The notes: generated by a model not told the origin, from the letters alone. A DNA stretch of 57,521 nt from Crocosphaera sp. (GCF_030064895.1 NZ_JASJEB010000045.1:1-57521), one strand, 5' to 3'; shown: positions 1-9,433, counted from the stretch's first letter. Numbers and translations are program-made.

Positions 1-128
1 GAGCATCCCAAAGTTGCAAATTGTCCTTGATTGATAATAGTTGATCTGATTAATTTCCCCCCGTCTCCCCATCTCCCCCTCTCCCCGTCAAACTCCAAGA
101 ATAAGTTTTTGGCAAAAATGGGATGCTC
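1..128. repeat. Miniature inverted-repeat element with C-rich (G4-type) core
   Basis: The first ten bases (GAGCATCCCA) recur as a perfect inverted copy at 119-128, with weaker matching further in. Between the arms lies a run of C tracts (57-62, 67-70, 75-79, 83-86), so the minus strand has four closely spaced tracts of at least four G. The element may begin before the window. No ORF inside looks coding. The call as a MITE-like element is inferred from the terminal inverted repeats alone; no target-site duplication can be judged at the window edge. Confidence 0.5.
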
Positions 129-139
129 CCCATTGTCCA

Positions 140-883
140 TTATCCATTGTCCATTTTACCTATCGTGTTGGCAACTTCCTGTAATACTTGTAAACTTTTT
201 AAAGAACTCCGAATTAAATGTATTGAATTTGATGGATTTTTCAGCATTTGACGAGCTAATATTAAAGGCTGTAGGCTTCCATCTTCCATAAAAGCGTCTG
301 TTAAATCAGGTAAATCTTGCTGACAACCATCACTAATCACCCGAATCATAGCCACAGGAATGTTTAATTTATCACTCCAATTTAAGAGTGCATAACCTTC
401 CATATCAACTACATCAGCTTGATATTTTTTACCTAATAAAAGCTTTTCTTCAGCAGAACAAATAATGCGATCGCTGCTTATTCCTTCCCCAATAATAGTC
501 ATATTTCCTAACTGCTGAAACAGGGCGTTTGTCAAAAATTGGTCACACGAGCCCTTACTTTCCTGACTATAATCCATTAAACCACACTTTTTGTACAAAA
601 TCACATCCCCTACAGAATAATTTAGGGACAAACTACCCCCTAACCCCATCAGAATCAATCTTTGAGAGATTTTATCAAGAAAGTTTGGACTTTGTTGCCA
701 CTGTTCCAGGAAGTTAGTTAAAGGTTGAATACCAGCAGGAATGGCTATAATTTTGAATTTTGATTTATTTATGCCTATTCCTTGGTATACTGCTTGATAT
801 TCCATCCCTTGAGGAACTAAAACAGTAGCAAAACTAGGGTTTTGATCATTCGGGTTATAATGGGAGTGTGTTCTAGATAACAT
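140..883 (-). CDS. Nucleoside phosphorylase / MTA-SAH nucleosidase superfamily protein
   Basis: A 247-residue cytosolic protein. Residues around VVDMEGYAL, followed by PVAMIRVISDG, match the nucleoside-binding Met-Glu motif and the following Asp of the PNP/UDP family, as in MTA/SAH nucleosidase and the hopanoid-linked phosphorylase HpnG. An early glycine-rich strand (LMGLGGSL) fits the phosphate or ribose site. The family cleaves the N-glycosidic bond of purine nucleosides; the substrate cannot be told here. A TTG start at 898 is possible, but the ATG at 883 is the first ATG and is preferred. The stop lies in a patch of short direct repeats (attgtccatt). It is transcribed away from futC. Confidence 0.6.
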   Translation of the reverse strand: MLSRTHSHYNPNDQNPSFATVLVPQGMEYQAVYQGIGINKSKFKIIAIPAGIQPLTNFLEQWQQSPNFLDKISQRLILMGLGGSLSLNYSVGDVILYKKCGLMDYSQESKGSCDQFLTNALFQQLGNMTIIGEGISSDRIICSAEEKLLLGKKYQADVVDMEGYALLNWSDKLNIPVAMIRVISDGCQQDLPDLTDAFMEDGSLQPLILARQMLKNPSNSIHLIRSSLKSLQVLQEVANTIGKMDNG

Positions 884-1090
884 TGACGATTCTTGCAAAT
901 CTTTCTTATTTGAAAAACGATAAAAATGGTATATAACAAGTTAAAGACACTTATTAAAAATTAATGCTAATTGAGCCGTTCAGCAAAGATAGCTCAAACA
1001 TAGCATAGAAATCATAATAAGTATTTACCGATTGTAATCAATTATTTTAACTCTAATTACCTCTAATTCGTTATCCCTATCTTTCTTACT

Positions 1091-2164
1091 ATGACAGACT
1101 CTATTATTCTCCAGGTTAATCAACTTGTTAAGCAATTTGCTAATCATCCTATTCCTGCTGTGGATGAAGTTAACTTTCAATTGGCCCAAGGAGACATTTT
1201 AGGGTTATTGGGACCCTCTGGTTGTGGCAAAACCACCCTCTTACGGATGATTGCAGGGTTTGAGCAACCTTCCGCCGGAATCATCGAACTCGGAGGCCAT
1301 CTGGTTGCTAGTGCTTCTCAGTTACTCCCCCCGGAACAGCGTAACACAGGGATGGTGTTTCAAGATTATGCCCTCTTTCCCCATTTAAACATAGCTGCTA
1401 ACATTGCTTTTGGCTTAAATAAGAAAAAATTAAGCAAAAAAGACATAAAATACCGTATTGCTGAAGTATTAACCCTAGTTGGACTAGAAGGCTTAGAAAA
1501 ACGCTATCCTCACCAACTTTCCGGAGGACAACAACAACGGGTGGCCTTAGCCAGAGCATTAGCCCCTCAACCTGCCTTAATTTTACTGGATGAACCCCTC
1601 AGTAACCTCGATGTACAGGTTCGTGTTAGACTGCGCCATGAAATTCGTCAAATTCTCAAAGCAACAGGCATCACGGCTATTTTTGTCACCCACGACCAAG
1701 AAGAAGCTTTAGCCATTTGTGACAAAATTGCAGTCATGTCTTCTGGAAAAATCGAACAACTGGGAACCCCTGAAGCCATCTATACCTGTCCTTTGTCTCG
1801 TTTTGTGGCTGAATTTGTCACCCAGGCTAATTTTATCCCTGCTAAACGACAAGGGAAACTCTGGACTACAGAAATAGGCCAATGGGAACTATCTTCCTCT
1901 CCAGAAACCGTCCCCGAAGGAGACTTGATGGTGAGACAAGAAGATATCCGCTTAGAACCCGATGACACGGCCAAGGTAGTTATAAGCGATCGCCAATTTT
2001 TGGGCAGAGAATACCGCTATTGTTTACAAACCCCTTCTGGTGGTCAAATTCATGCGAGAACAACGTTACAAACCCAGTTAGCTGTTGGGACTAAGGTTCA
2101 ACTAGCGATCGCTTCTCAGTCTGCTCAAATCTTCCCTGCTGTTCCTGTAAACTCTTCAAATTAA
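1091..2164 (+). CDS. futC: Iron(III) ABC transporter ATP-binding protein
   Basis: A 357-residue ABC ATPase. Walker A (GPSGCGKTT), signature (LSGGQQQRVALARAL), Walker B (LILLDEPLSNLD) and the H-loop (FVTHDQEEA) are all intact in residues 1-240. The C-terminal 110 residues form the TOBE-type regulatory domain of the CUT1/Fe3+ group. Closest in type to cyanobacterial FutC, which powers Fe3+ import with FutB and a FutA binding protein; spermidine or other CUT1-type ATPases are the alternatives. No permease or binding-protein gene lies next to it, so its partners are elsewhere. A strong hairpin (2203-2241) follows the gene. Confidence 0.75.
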   Translation: MTDSIILQVNQLVKQFANHPIPAVDEVNFQLAQGDILGLLGPSGCGKTTLLRMIAGFEQPSAGIIELGGHLVASASQLLPPEQRNTGMVFQDYALFPHLNIAANIAFGLNKKKLSKKDIKYRIAEVLTLVGLEGLEKRYPHQLSGGQQQRVALARALAPQPALILLDEPLSNLDVQVRVRLRHEIRQILKATGITAIFVTHDQEEALAICDKIAVMSSGKIEQLGTPEAIYTCPLSRFVAEFVTQANFIPAKRQGKLWTTEIGQWELSSSPETVPEGDLMVRQEDIRLEPDDTAKVVISDRQFLGREYRYCLQTPSGGQIHARTTLQTQLAVGTKVQLAIASQSAQIFPAVPVNSSN

Positions 2165-2202
2165 CAGCATTAGAGCATTCCAGAAAATCATCATTTTCAG
2201 AG

Positions 2203-2241
2203 AACTAGGAGGTGGCAGTCTATGATTGCCACCTCCTAGTT
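2203..2241 (+). terminator. Strong hairpin after futC
   Basis: Perfect 15-bp inverted repeat (2203-2217 with 2227-2241) around a 9-base loop. The T run comes only about 12 bases further downstream, so it may act as a terminator or as an mRNA-stabilising 3' hairpin. Confidence 0.5.
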
Positions 2242-2363
2242 AATTGCAGTCAGTTCTTTTTTTACTGTTTCAGATACAAGTTGTGATTGAGAACAACAGT
2301 TACTTTGGAGCTGATCACAGCTTTTAAGATCAAAATTAGCATAATAGCTGTATATAAGATTAA

Positions 2364-2562
2364 GGTTGTGTTAATAAATTGCTTAATTGTGGGAATACTT
2401 AAATTAGATGAGGGTCCCAATTTTCTCAATTAGCCATTTTAATATGGCTGAAACCTTTATCTAAATTTTGCTTTGAGAGATTTTTGCCCAACTTTGATAC
2501 TGGCAAATAATAGACATGAAAACCAAACCCTATTTAATTTTTCATCTTCATGACATTCAGTA
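2364..2562 (+). pseudogene. Duplication scar: 3' end of receiver gene plus first 15 codons of cheW
   Basis: This segment repeats 3391-3606 in the same orientation. It contains a diverged copy of the last codons of the receiver gene (shared text attgtgggaata then the stop), the intergenic spacer, and at 2516 an ATG followed by 15 codons identical to the start of the cheW gene at 3560. A TAA at 2561 then ends the frame where the real gene reads TAT. The simplest reading is that a receiver-cheW unit was once tandemly duplicated and the upstream copy was mostly deleted. The 15-codon ORF could still be translated. Confidence 0.8.
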
Positions 2563-2622
2563 AAGAAGCCGGCAAAATCCATATCTACCACTAATTCTAA
2601 AAGAGGAGAGATAGTCCTGAAA

Positions 2623-3429
2623 ATGCCTACTAAGATTAAACAAGATATAAAACAAGATATATTCACAAAGTTACTAATGCGTTTTGGAGTTTCTATATTG
2701 GAGGGAGACAACCTTCTCAGGAACTGGCTAACACAACATAAAAAAGCTAATGAAGAAACTTTTTTAAGATTATTAAAAAAGACAAATGGTTTTACATATT
2801 ATCTCAAAAACAATCAGACAAATCCGATTATTCCCGGACCAAATTCAGTTGTTTATTTACCAATAAATGGACTAGAAAATATTCCAGATCTGACTGTAAG
2901 GAAACATTTACGGACATGGATAGATGGGGAAAGAACTCTAGAAGTTATTGCCAACCAAATGGGTAAAGATGTTCGGACGATAGAGAAAGTATATTCTGAT
3001 TGGTCAAGACAAAATTGGGTGATTTTTGAAGAGAAAATCCCAATTAGTAATAATTATAAACCAACTATTTTATCAGTTGATGATAGTTTGATTGTACAAA
3101 CGACTATGAGACGAATCTTGGGCGATCACTGCAATCTTGTATTATCAAGTAATGCGACAGATGCTCTTCATCTACTCAATAAACATCAAGTTTCTTTACT
3201 CTTGCTTGATCTCACCATGCCTGATATGGATGGGTTACAAGTCTGCAAAACCCTAAGAAGTATTCCTAAATTCTCTGACCTCCCAATTATTATGGTAACA
3301 GCCAGAGATGGGCTTTTTGATAAAGTTAAAGGTAAATTGGCTGGAACAAATCGCTATTTACTTAAACCATTTGATGCTGAAACCTTGTTAGGTGTTGTTA
3401 ATGAATTTGTTCATTGTGGGAATATTTAA
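2623..3429 (+). CDS. Response regulator with N-terminal PatA-like region and C-terminal receiver
   Basis: 268 residues. Residues about 145-265 form a CheY-type receiver: acidic pair in SVDDS, phospho-acceptor Asp in LLLLDLTMPD, Thr in MVTARD and Lys in LLKPFD. The first 140 residues are a helical/winged-helix-like region; the stretch with WIDGERTLEVIANQMG resembles the end of the PATAN (DUF4388) region of cyanobacterial PatA-type regulators, but this is weak. There is no DNA-binding or enzymatic output domain, so it probably acts by protein-protein contact. It is the first gene of the chemosensory locus and the likely phosphate sink or output of CheA. An AGGAG-like stretch lies about 16 bases before the ATG, so the exact start is uncertain. 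Confidence 0.75.
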   Translation: MPTKIKQDIKQDIFTKLLMRFGVSILEGDNLLRNWLTQHKKANEETFLRLLKKTNGFTYYLKNNQTNPIIPGPNSVVYLPINGLENIPDLTVRKHLRTWIDGERTLEVIANQMGKDVRTIEKVYSDWSRQNWVIFEEKIPISNNYKPTILSVDDSLIVQTTMRRILGDHCNLVLSSNATDALHLLNKHQVSLLLLDLTMPDMDGLQVCKTLRSIPKFSDLPIIMVTARDGLFDKVKGKLAGTNRYLLKPFDAETLLGVVNEFVHCGNI

Positions 3430-3606
3430 ATGGAAGGTTCCAATTTTGCCAATTACTCATTTTAATATAGTTGGCTGAAACCTTCCTCTAATGTTGCTTT
3501 GACAGATTCGCTTACAAAAATAGGCTGTTCCCAAACTTTGATCCTCTCAAATAATAGCTATGAAAACCAAACCCTATTTAATTTTTCATCTTCATGACAT
3601 TCAGTA
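3391..3606 (+). repeat. Intact partner of the 2364-2562 direct repeat
   Basis: It spans the last codons of the receiver gene, the 130-bp spacer and the first 15 codons of cheW. The cheW portion is identical to the upstream copy; the spacer and receiver portions have diverged by substitutions and an insertion of about 20 bases. Better conservation of the cheW start than of the spacer suggests recent gene conversion or selection. Confidence 0.8.
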
Positions 3607-4624
3607 TGGAATAGATGCCAATTTAGTGAAAGAAATTTTTCTATTACCTGAACTTATTCCCATTGCTGAAGCCCCCATTGATATTGTCGGTATTCTTAAT
3701 TTAAGAGAAAAATTGCTACCGGTAATGCACCTAGATTTAAGATTAGGAAATCCTTTTACTAGATGCCAACTGACTGACAGTATCATTGTTTTAGATTGGA
3801 ATAATTTACAGATTGGAATCATTGTTAATGCTGTTCATGAAGTTAAAGAAATTGGATCAGAAATAATTGAAAAAGAGATAAATTATGGACGTAGCAACAA
3901 TATTAATCCTGCCTTTATTTCAGGGATGGCAAAAATAGATGATAGTACGATTCTTTTACTTAATCCTGAAGCATTAATTCGACAACCTGATGAGGTTAAA
4001 GATTTAGTAGAAGAAGTAGAACAATTAGAAGATAGTGAGAGTCGGGATAAAGTCAAAGTTCTTAGCAACTTTTATGAGTTGTGTTGTCCTAATGCAACCC
4101 CAGAAGAACGAGCAAATTTTCGGCGACGGGCTGATAATTTACGACAAGCAACCCTAGAAACCATTACGAATATAACCGAACAACTTCCCCTAGCCATTAT
4201 TAGTCTCAATGGGGAATACTTTGGCCTAGATTTAGACACCGTAAGGGAGTTTATTAACATTTATAATGTTACTTCGATTCCCTGTTGTCCTCAGCATATT
4301 TTGGGCAATATAAATTTGCGGGGAGAAATTGTTACCTTAGTAGATATAAGAAGTTCCTTAAATTTACCAATAAAGACGGACAAAAATACTTCTAAAGCAG
4401 TGGTTATTGAAGTCGATGAAGTGGTAGCAGGACTACCAGTTGATGAAGTCTTTGATGTCATGTATTTACCTCAAAGCAGAATTAATTCTGTACCAATGGC
4501 TGTGGAATCTAGCCGACATGAATATCTAAGAGGAACGGCTGCTTATGCAGACAAAATGTTAACCATTCTCGACTTACCTAAAATTATTACCCAAGGAAAT
4601 TTAGAAGTGAACGAAGCTGCTTAA
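3560..4624 (+). CDS. Chemotaxis coupling protein with two CheW domains
   Basis: 354 residues with tandem CheW-like SH3-type domains, about 5-145 and 210-345. Both show the typical pattern of a strand reading 'F.L....YGID/FGLD', a V+EI/VREF helix, and an 'I.G..NLR....+.D.R' core (GILNLREKLLPVMHLDLR, GNINLRGEIVTLVDIR). An acidic linker joins the two domains. CheW proteins link receptors to CheA at the inner face of the membrane; double-CheW proteins are known in non-motility chemosensory systems, where they may bridge arrays. It sits between the receiver gene and the receptor gene, and an inverted repeat (4637-4672) follows. Confidence 0.85.
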   Translation: MKTKPYLIFHLHDIQYGIDANLVKEIFLLPELIPIAEAPIDIVGILNLREKLLPVMHLDLRLGNPFTRCQLTDSIIVLDWNNLQIGIIVNAVHEVKEIGSEIIEKEINYGRSNNINPAFISGMAKIDDSTILLLNPEALIRQPDEVKDLVEEVEQLEDSESRDKVKVLSNFYELCCPNATPEERANFRRRADNLRQATLETITNITEQLPLAIISLNGEYFGLDLDTVREFINIYNVTSIPCCPQHILGNINLRGEIVTLVDIRSSLNLPIKTDKNTSKAVVIEVDEVVAGLPVDEVFDVMYLPQSRINSVPMAVESSRHEYLRGTAAYADKMLTILDLPKIITQGNLEVNEAA

Positions 4625-4636
4625 TTTTATGGGAAA

Positions 4637-4672
4637 TGCTAATCATAAGACTTCCTAAGTCTTGTGATTAGC
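4637..4672 (+). terminator. Hairpin between cheW and the receptor gene
   Basis: A 17-bp inverted repeat with one mismatch and a loop of about 2-3 bases (4637-4653 with 4656-4672). No strong T run follows. It may be an attenuator or processing site separating the first two genes from mcp. Confidence 0.5.
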
Positions 4673-4866
4673 AGGAAAAGAAAGTAAAGAAATAATTGAA
4701 GAAATTGATCACATTGTCTCTGTTTTTGGGAACTCTAAGGATAGAAAATTCAAGAGAGTTTTCTTTACGAAAGAATGTAAAAAAAAATTAAATATACAAT
4801 CATTTTTTCGGCAAATCATTTCCCAATATTTCATTTTTTGTGTCTAATCTAAACTAATTTTAAAAC

Positions 4867-6321
4867 ATGGAACGTAAACTTAAAGTTAATCAAATTGTCC
4901 CCCTCGGTTTTGGTCTTATTATCACCATCGCAGGGATAACCACTGGAGTTAATCAATGGACTCAAAGTAAGTTAGTAGAGTCTCAATACTCGGTCGATCA
5001 GACCTATGAGGTAAAACTAGGCCTGAAATCCATCGAAAAAGCGTTAGTGGATGCAGAAACAGGACAACGGGGCTTTATCTTTACCAGAGAAGAAAGATAC
5101 TTAGCAGACTATAACACTGGACGAGAAGATTTTACCCCTCTCATAGAAGGATTAAAAGAATTGGTGAATGACAACCCCAAGCAGATTGAAAGAGCAAAGA
5201 ATGTGCAGATGAACGCTGAAAAAAAATTTGCTGAGTTAGCAGAAACCATTCGCCTCACCAAAGCCGGAAAATTTGAAGAAACTAGACAATTGGTACTTTC
5301 CGATCTAGGGAAGAACATCATGGACGAAATGCGAGTTGAGATGCAGGAAATGATAGATGAAGAAGACACCTTACTACAAGAACGCATCAAAGCATCTGAA
5401 CGCCTCCAGTTCATTGCTAGTTTAATTAACTGGGGTGGTTGGGTTGTGAATTTGGGACTAGGTCTTTATATCTCCTTCGTGGTGTCTCGCCTGATCATGA
5501 AACCCATTGACGATGCAGCCAATGCCGTTGCTGTTGGTGCCAATGCAATTTCCACTACCGTAGAACAACAAGCACGCACCATCGACGAACAAGCCACCTC
5601 TGTTGCCCAAACCACCACCACAATGGATGAGTTAGGTTCAGCTTCTCTCAAAGCGGCAGAACAAGCCGAAGAATCTGCCGAAGGGGCCCGTAATGCTCAA
5701 CAGTTAGCCGAAAACGGAACCTTAGTGGTAGAACAAACCATGGAGGGAATGAAGATTCTCAAAGACAATGTAGGGGCGATCGCCGAACAAATTATGCGCC
5801 TCAGTGAACAAACTGGTCAAATTTCCAGTATTTCCGACCTAGTAGGAGACATTGCTAACCAAACCAATATGCTTGCCCTAAACGCGGCGGTAGAAGCAGC
5901 CAGAGCAGGAGAGCAAGGAAAAGGATTTACCGTTGTTGCCAGTGAAATTCGCAAATTAGCCGATGAAAGTAAGAAATCGGCCGAGAAAATTAATCTCCTG
6001 GCTAAGGACGTTCAAGCTGCCATGAACTCCACCGTGATGGTAACAGATGAAGGAACCAAAAAAGCTAACGAAAGTATCGAATTAGCCCAAGGAACCGCCG
6101 AAACCTTTACTGGCGTGAGAAACTCTATTGAACGGGTATTCGTCAACAGCCAACAAATCTCCCTCAGTGCCAAACAACAAGCTGTTGCGGTACAGCAAGT
6201 CATCTCCGCCATGAACGAATTAACCATCGGTACCCAAGAAACCACCGCAGGAATTAACCAAGTCAAAGTCACTACCGACAAGCTCAGCAACGACGCAAAA
6301 GAGTTACAAGCAATTGTTTAG
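4867..6321 (+). CDS. Methyl-accepting chemotaxis protein with CHASE3 sensor
   Basis: 484 residues. A TM helix at about 13-30 is followed by a CHASE3-type four-helix sensor (about 35-180; note DAETGQRGF), a second TM at about 185-207, and a long cytoplasmic helical signalling domain. The hairpin tip ([19 protein letters not shown], about 335-355) is the conserved CheA/CheW-binding site of MCPs. Glu/Gln-rich heptads on both sides are plausible methylation sites, which matches the cheB and cheR genes in the locus. CHASE3 domains sense extracellular or membrane-proximal cues; the ligand is unknown. The start is the ATG after an AT-rich leader without a clear ribosome site. Confidence 0.9.
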   Translation: MERKLKVNQIVPLGFGLIITIAGITTGVNQWTQSKLVESQYSVDQTYEVKLGLKSIEKALVDAETGQRGFIFTREERYLADYNTGREDFTPLIEGLKELVNDNPKQIERAKNVQMNAEKKFAELAETIRLTKAGKFEETRQLVLSDLGKNIMDEMRVEMQEMIDEEDTLLQERIKASERLQFIASLINWGGWVVNLGLGLYISFVVSRLIMKPIDDAANAVAVGANAISTTVEQQARTIDEQATSVAQTTTTMDELGSASLKAAEQAEESAEGARNAQQLAENGTLVVEQTMEGMKILKDNVGAIAEQIMRLSEQTGQISSISDLVGDIANQTNMLALNAAVEAARAGEQGKGFTVVASEIRKLADESKKSAEKINLLAKDVQAAMNSTVMVTDEGTKKANESIELAQGTAETFTGVRNSIERVFVNSQQISLSAKQQAVAVQQVISAMNELTIGTQETTAGINQVKVTTDKLSNDAKELQAIV

Positions 6322-6329
6322 AGGAGGAA

Positions 6330-6366
6330 TTAACAAGCTTGAAGATCAAATCTTCAAGCCTGTTAA
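6330..6366 (+). terminator. Hairpin after the receptor gene
   Basis: A 17-bp stem with one mismatch around a 3-base loop (centre 6348). It starts ten bases after the mcp stop and has no T run. The downstream sequence gttaactattctgttac recurs after cheA (8919-8935), so part of this spacer is itself repeated. Confidence 0.5.
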
Positions 6367-6543
6367 CTATTCTGTTACTTAGCAACCTGAGTTCGATATA
6401 AGGAAATTTCGAGAAAACTGACTCAAATCAGAAGTCTCAAACCTTCATTCTCTCGTTAACAAAATTATAACTCCTAACTCCTAACTCCGAACTCACGTTA
6501 GCACGAACCTTGTCCGAACTCCTATGAACTCTCCCAAACGCCT

Positions 6544-8871
6544 ATGTATATCGAAGACAACGAACTTAGAGATATTTATAAAACCGTTACCCCAGAACGC
6601 TTACAAAACCTCGAAGATGCCTTAATTCATCTCGAAAAACAGCCCGATGATCAAGCTAAAATCGAGGAATTTCTACGGGAAGCCCATACCCTCAAAGGCG
6701 ACTCCAGAATGTTAGGGGTTAAAGATGTGGAAACCTTGACCCATGAGATAGAAGATTGCTTAATCGCTATCAAAAAGGGGAAAAGTGTCCTTACGCCCGA
6801 TTTATGCGATCGCATTCATGCTGGACTAGATGCGACTCGTAAGCTGGTTCATGAAGCTGTCACAGGGGAACCGGCAGACGTGGTGGTTTTCCAGGTTTTG
6901 GCCAATTTAATGGGGGCCCAAAGCGATGATAACGGTAATGGTAATGGTCACAGTGCCTCTGACGCTTTTATTGCGCAAGAAACAGATTTGTTTAATGATG
7001 ATTGGCTCTTGACTGAAACCCCTAGCAGTTCTGAACCAGTGGCTGTTAGCCCTCAACCAGTGGCTGTCAAAGAAAAACAAGACCCAGTTACCCCACAACA
7101 ACCCGTTCGCCTTGCCACCGATACCCTAGAGACCATTCGGGTTGAAGCAGCCAAACTGGATACCTTAATCCGACAAGTAGGAGAGTTAGGGGTTACTAAA
7201 CTGCGAATTGCCGAGCGTATGACTGGCATTGAATCCATTGTTAACCTCTGGGAAGAATGGAGTCGAGATGTTTCGGTTAATCGTTCCCTTTTCCGACAAG
7301 AATCCCTTAATGGTCATTCTCCGCAACTCCAAAAGTTCTACAACCATGCCGAACAACGCTTAGAAGAACTAGGAACCATTATTAGTCAGTTAAAAAATGC
7401 TGCCTACGAAGATAACGCCAGTTTAGACATTGTTTCTAACGAATTAGAAGCAGGGGTCAAAAACCTAAGACTGTTACCCTTATCAACCATTTTTACCGTC
7501 TTTCCTCGTATGGTAAGGGATTTAGCCAAAGAGCAGGGCAAACAAATTAATCTGGTCATCGAAGGAGGAGAAACTTTAGCAGACAAGCGGGTTCTTGAAG
7601 AAATGAAAGATCCCCTGATGCACATCCTTCGTAATGCAGTGGATCATGGGATCGAAATCCCTCAAGAACGGGAGATAAAAGGAAAATCTCCCACTGCTAC
7701 CATTCGTCTATGCGGTTATCAAACAGGTAGCATGATCGCCATTGACATCACTGATGATGGTCGAGGATTAAATCTCGAAACCATTAAACGCACAGCCATA
7801 CGGCGTGGTATCTTTAGCGAAGAAGAACTGGAAAAAATGACCAGCCCTGAGATTCAATCCCTTATCTTCGCCTCTGGATTTTCCACCCGTGCAGAAGTCA
7901 GCGAGATTTCTGGTAGAGGGGTGGGTTTAGATGTAGTTCGCGCCAACGTCGAACGGCTCAAAGGGTCTATTCAAGTGGAATCTACCCCAGGAATGGGATG
8001 TGAGTTTCGCTTACAATTAAGCACCAGTTTAGCTACCAGTCAGGTGTTAATTGTAGAAGTTAATGAAACTCCCTACGCCATGCCCTTAGAAGCAGTAGAA
8101 ACCATGCTGCTTATCTCCCGTGATGATATCTTTGCCCTAGAAGGAACCGAAGCCATTACCTTTGGAGGTGAACCTGTATCTATTACTTGGTTAGTGGATC
8201 TCCTAGAATTACCCGTTACTGTTCCTACTTCTGCCAAAGCTATTCATACCAGTGCCAAGACCCTTTCTTGCATCATTTTAAAATTTGGCACAAACCGCTT
8301 GGGTATTATCGTTGATGACATCCTTGACCAACAGGACATCGTTTTAAAACCCCAAAGCAAGTTACTCAAGCGTATTCGCAACATTAATGGTGCCACCATT
8401 CTTGGGGATGGGCAAGTTTGCATGGTTCTCAACCCTGAAGACTTGCTCAAATCCGTACAAGGGGGAGGCGGCGCAACCGTTTCCCAACAAACTCAGCAGA
8501 AACAGACAAAATCTAAACTGCTATTGGTGGAAGATTCCATCATCATTCGGACGCAAATGAAACGTTTATTAGAGGAGGCAGGTTATGACGTAACCATTGC
8601 TGTGGATGGATTAGAGGGCTTTAACAAATTGAGAGCAGGTCGTTTCGATGCAGTAGTTTCTGATGTAGAAATGCCTAATCTCAGTGGCTTAGACCTCACT
8701 GCCAAGATTCGCCAGTATGGAGAATATAACGAATTACCCATTATTCTCGTCACCACCTTGACATCCGAAGCCGATAAACGTCGGGGAGCGCAAGCAGGGG
8801 CCAATGCTTACCTAACCAAAGGTGATTTCGATCAAAAAATCCTGATCGAGACGTTGAGACGGTTCATTTAA
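6544..8871 (+). CDS. cheA: CheA-type hybrid histidine kinase with C-terminal receiver
   Basis: 775 residues in the order HPt (1-110, phospho-His 48 in AHTLKGD), a low-complexity Pro/Gln linker, dimerisation helices (about 190-320), HATPase (N box HILRNAVDHG, G boxes DDGRGLN and GRGVGLDVV), a CheW-like domain (about 495-640) and a receiver (about 655-775; Asp in VVSDVEMPN, Lys in YLTKGD). It phosphorylates itself and passes phosphate to receiver domains in response to the MCP. A C-terminal receiver is typical of FrzE/WspE-like kinases and some type IV pilus kinases, and can act as a phosphate sink. The 220-bp leader contains heptamer repeats (ctcctaa). Confidence 0.9.
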   Translation: MYIEDNELRDIYKTVTPERLQNLEDALIHLEKQPDDQAKIEEFLREAHTLKGDSRMLGVKDVETLTHEIEDCLIAIKKGKSVLTPDLCDRIHAGLDATRKLVHEAVTGEPADVVVFQVLANLMGAQSDDNGNGNGHSASDAFIAQETDLFNDDWLLTETPSSSEPVAVSPQPVAVKEKQDPVTPQQPVRLATDTLETIRVEAAKLDTLIRQVGELGVTKLRIAERMTGIESIVNLWEEWSRDVSVNRSLFRQESLNGHSPQLQKFYNHAEQRLEELGTIISQLKNAAYEDNASLDIVSNELEAGVKNLRLLPLSTIFTVFPRMVRDLAKEQGKQINLVIEGGETLADKRVLEEMKDPLMHILRNAVDHGIEIPQEREIKGKSPTATIRLCGYQTGSMIAIDITDDGRGLNLETIKRTAIRRGIFSEEELEKMTSPEIQSLIFASGFSTRAEVSEISGRGVGLDVVRANVERLKGSIQVESTPGMGCEFRLQLSTSLATSQVLIVEVNETPYAMPLEAVETMLLISRDDIFALEGTEAITFGGEPVSITWLVDLLELPVTVPTSAKAIHTSAKTLSCIILKFGTNRLGIIVDDILDQQDIVLKPQSKLLKRIRNINGATILGDGQVCMVLNPEDLLKSVQGGGGATVSQQTQQKQTKSKLLLVEDSIIIRTQMKRLLEEAGYDVTIAVDGLEGFNKLRAGRFDAVVSDVEMPNLSGLDLTAKIRQYGEYNELPIILVTTLTSEADKRRGAQAGANAYLTKGDFDQKILIETLRRFI

Positions 8872-9001
8872 GAGTGTAGAAGTGCAGGAGTGTAGGAGAT
8901 TTGATCTTTAAACTTGTTAACTATTCTGTTACCTAGCACGGACTTTGTCCGAACTCCCTGCCACCCACCACCCAATAACTATTCAAATCGAGATACAAAA
9001 A

Positions 9002-9433
9002 ATGTCAGACTCTAAAATCAAAGTTTTCTTAGTGGAAGATTCTCCCGTTGCTTTAGGACTGTATAAAAGACTTCTTCAATCTTGCCCAGAAATTGAAATC
9101 GTAGGAACCGCCAGTGATGGACTACAAGCCTTGTCTTTATTGCCCCAAGCAAAACCCCAAGTCATGGTAACAGACCTTCATATGCCCAATATGGATGGTA
9201 TTGAATTAATTAAACAAGTTATGGCTAACTGCCCCATGCCCATATTAGTCTTAAGTAATGTTGTACAAAAAAGCGACATTGACAATCGATTTGAAGCAAT
9301 GAAAGCAGGTGCATTAGAATTTCTTCCCAAACCCCAAGGTGGATCAAGGGATGGAGAAGCACTTCAAAAAAATTTAGTCACTAAGATCAAAGTCTTGGCT
9401 AATAAAAAGGTTGTTGCTAAGGCTTTGAAGTAG
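9002..9433 (+). CDS. Stand-alone CheB-type receiver protein
   Basis: 143 residues that consist of one receiver domain: acidic pair in LVEDSP, phospho-acceptor Asp58 (VTDLHMPN), and Lys in FLPKPQGG. The sequence tracks the receiver of the CheB encoded at 9713 almost position for position (VEDSPVAL, SCPEI.IVGTAS.G, QVMA..P.PILV.SN, AGAL.F.PKP), but there is no esterase domain. The ATG at 9002 is chosen because a longer reading needs a TTG start at 8945 and adds an unrelated leader. It probably arose by duplication of the cheB 5' half and may act as a shuttle or phosphate sink that competes with CheB. Confidence 0.85.
   Translation: MSDSKIKVFLVEDSPVALGLYKRLLQSCPEIEIVGTASDGLQALSLLPQAKPQVMVTDLHMPNMDGIELIKQVMANCPMPILVLSNVVQKSDIDNRFEAMKAGALEFLPKPQGGSRDGEALQKNLVTKIKVLANKKVVAKALK

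Noticed and set aside
31-291. 86-codon plus-strand ORF across the first repeat and the end of the phosphorylase gene
   Set aside because: It starts in the C-rich miniature element and reads antisense through a real gene; no protein-like pattern.
467-476. Recurrent GCGATCGC sites as possible operators (here and at many other places)
   Set aside because: This is the HIP1 octamer that is over-represented throughout cyanobacterial genomes, including inside coding regions.
2457-2711. 84-codon minus-strand ORF over the duplication scar and receiver start
   Set aside because: It is antisense to the scar and to the receiver gene start; the + strand homology explains the sequence.
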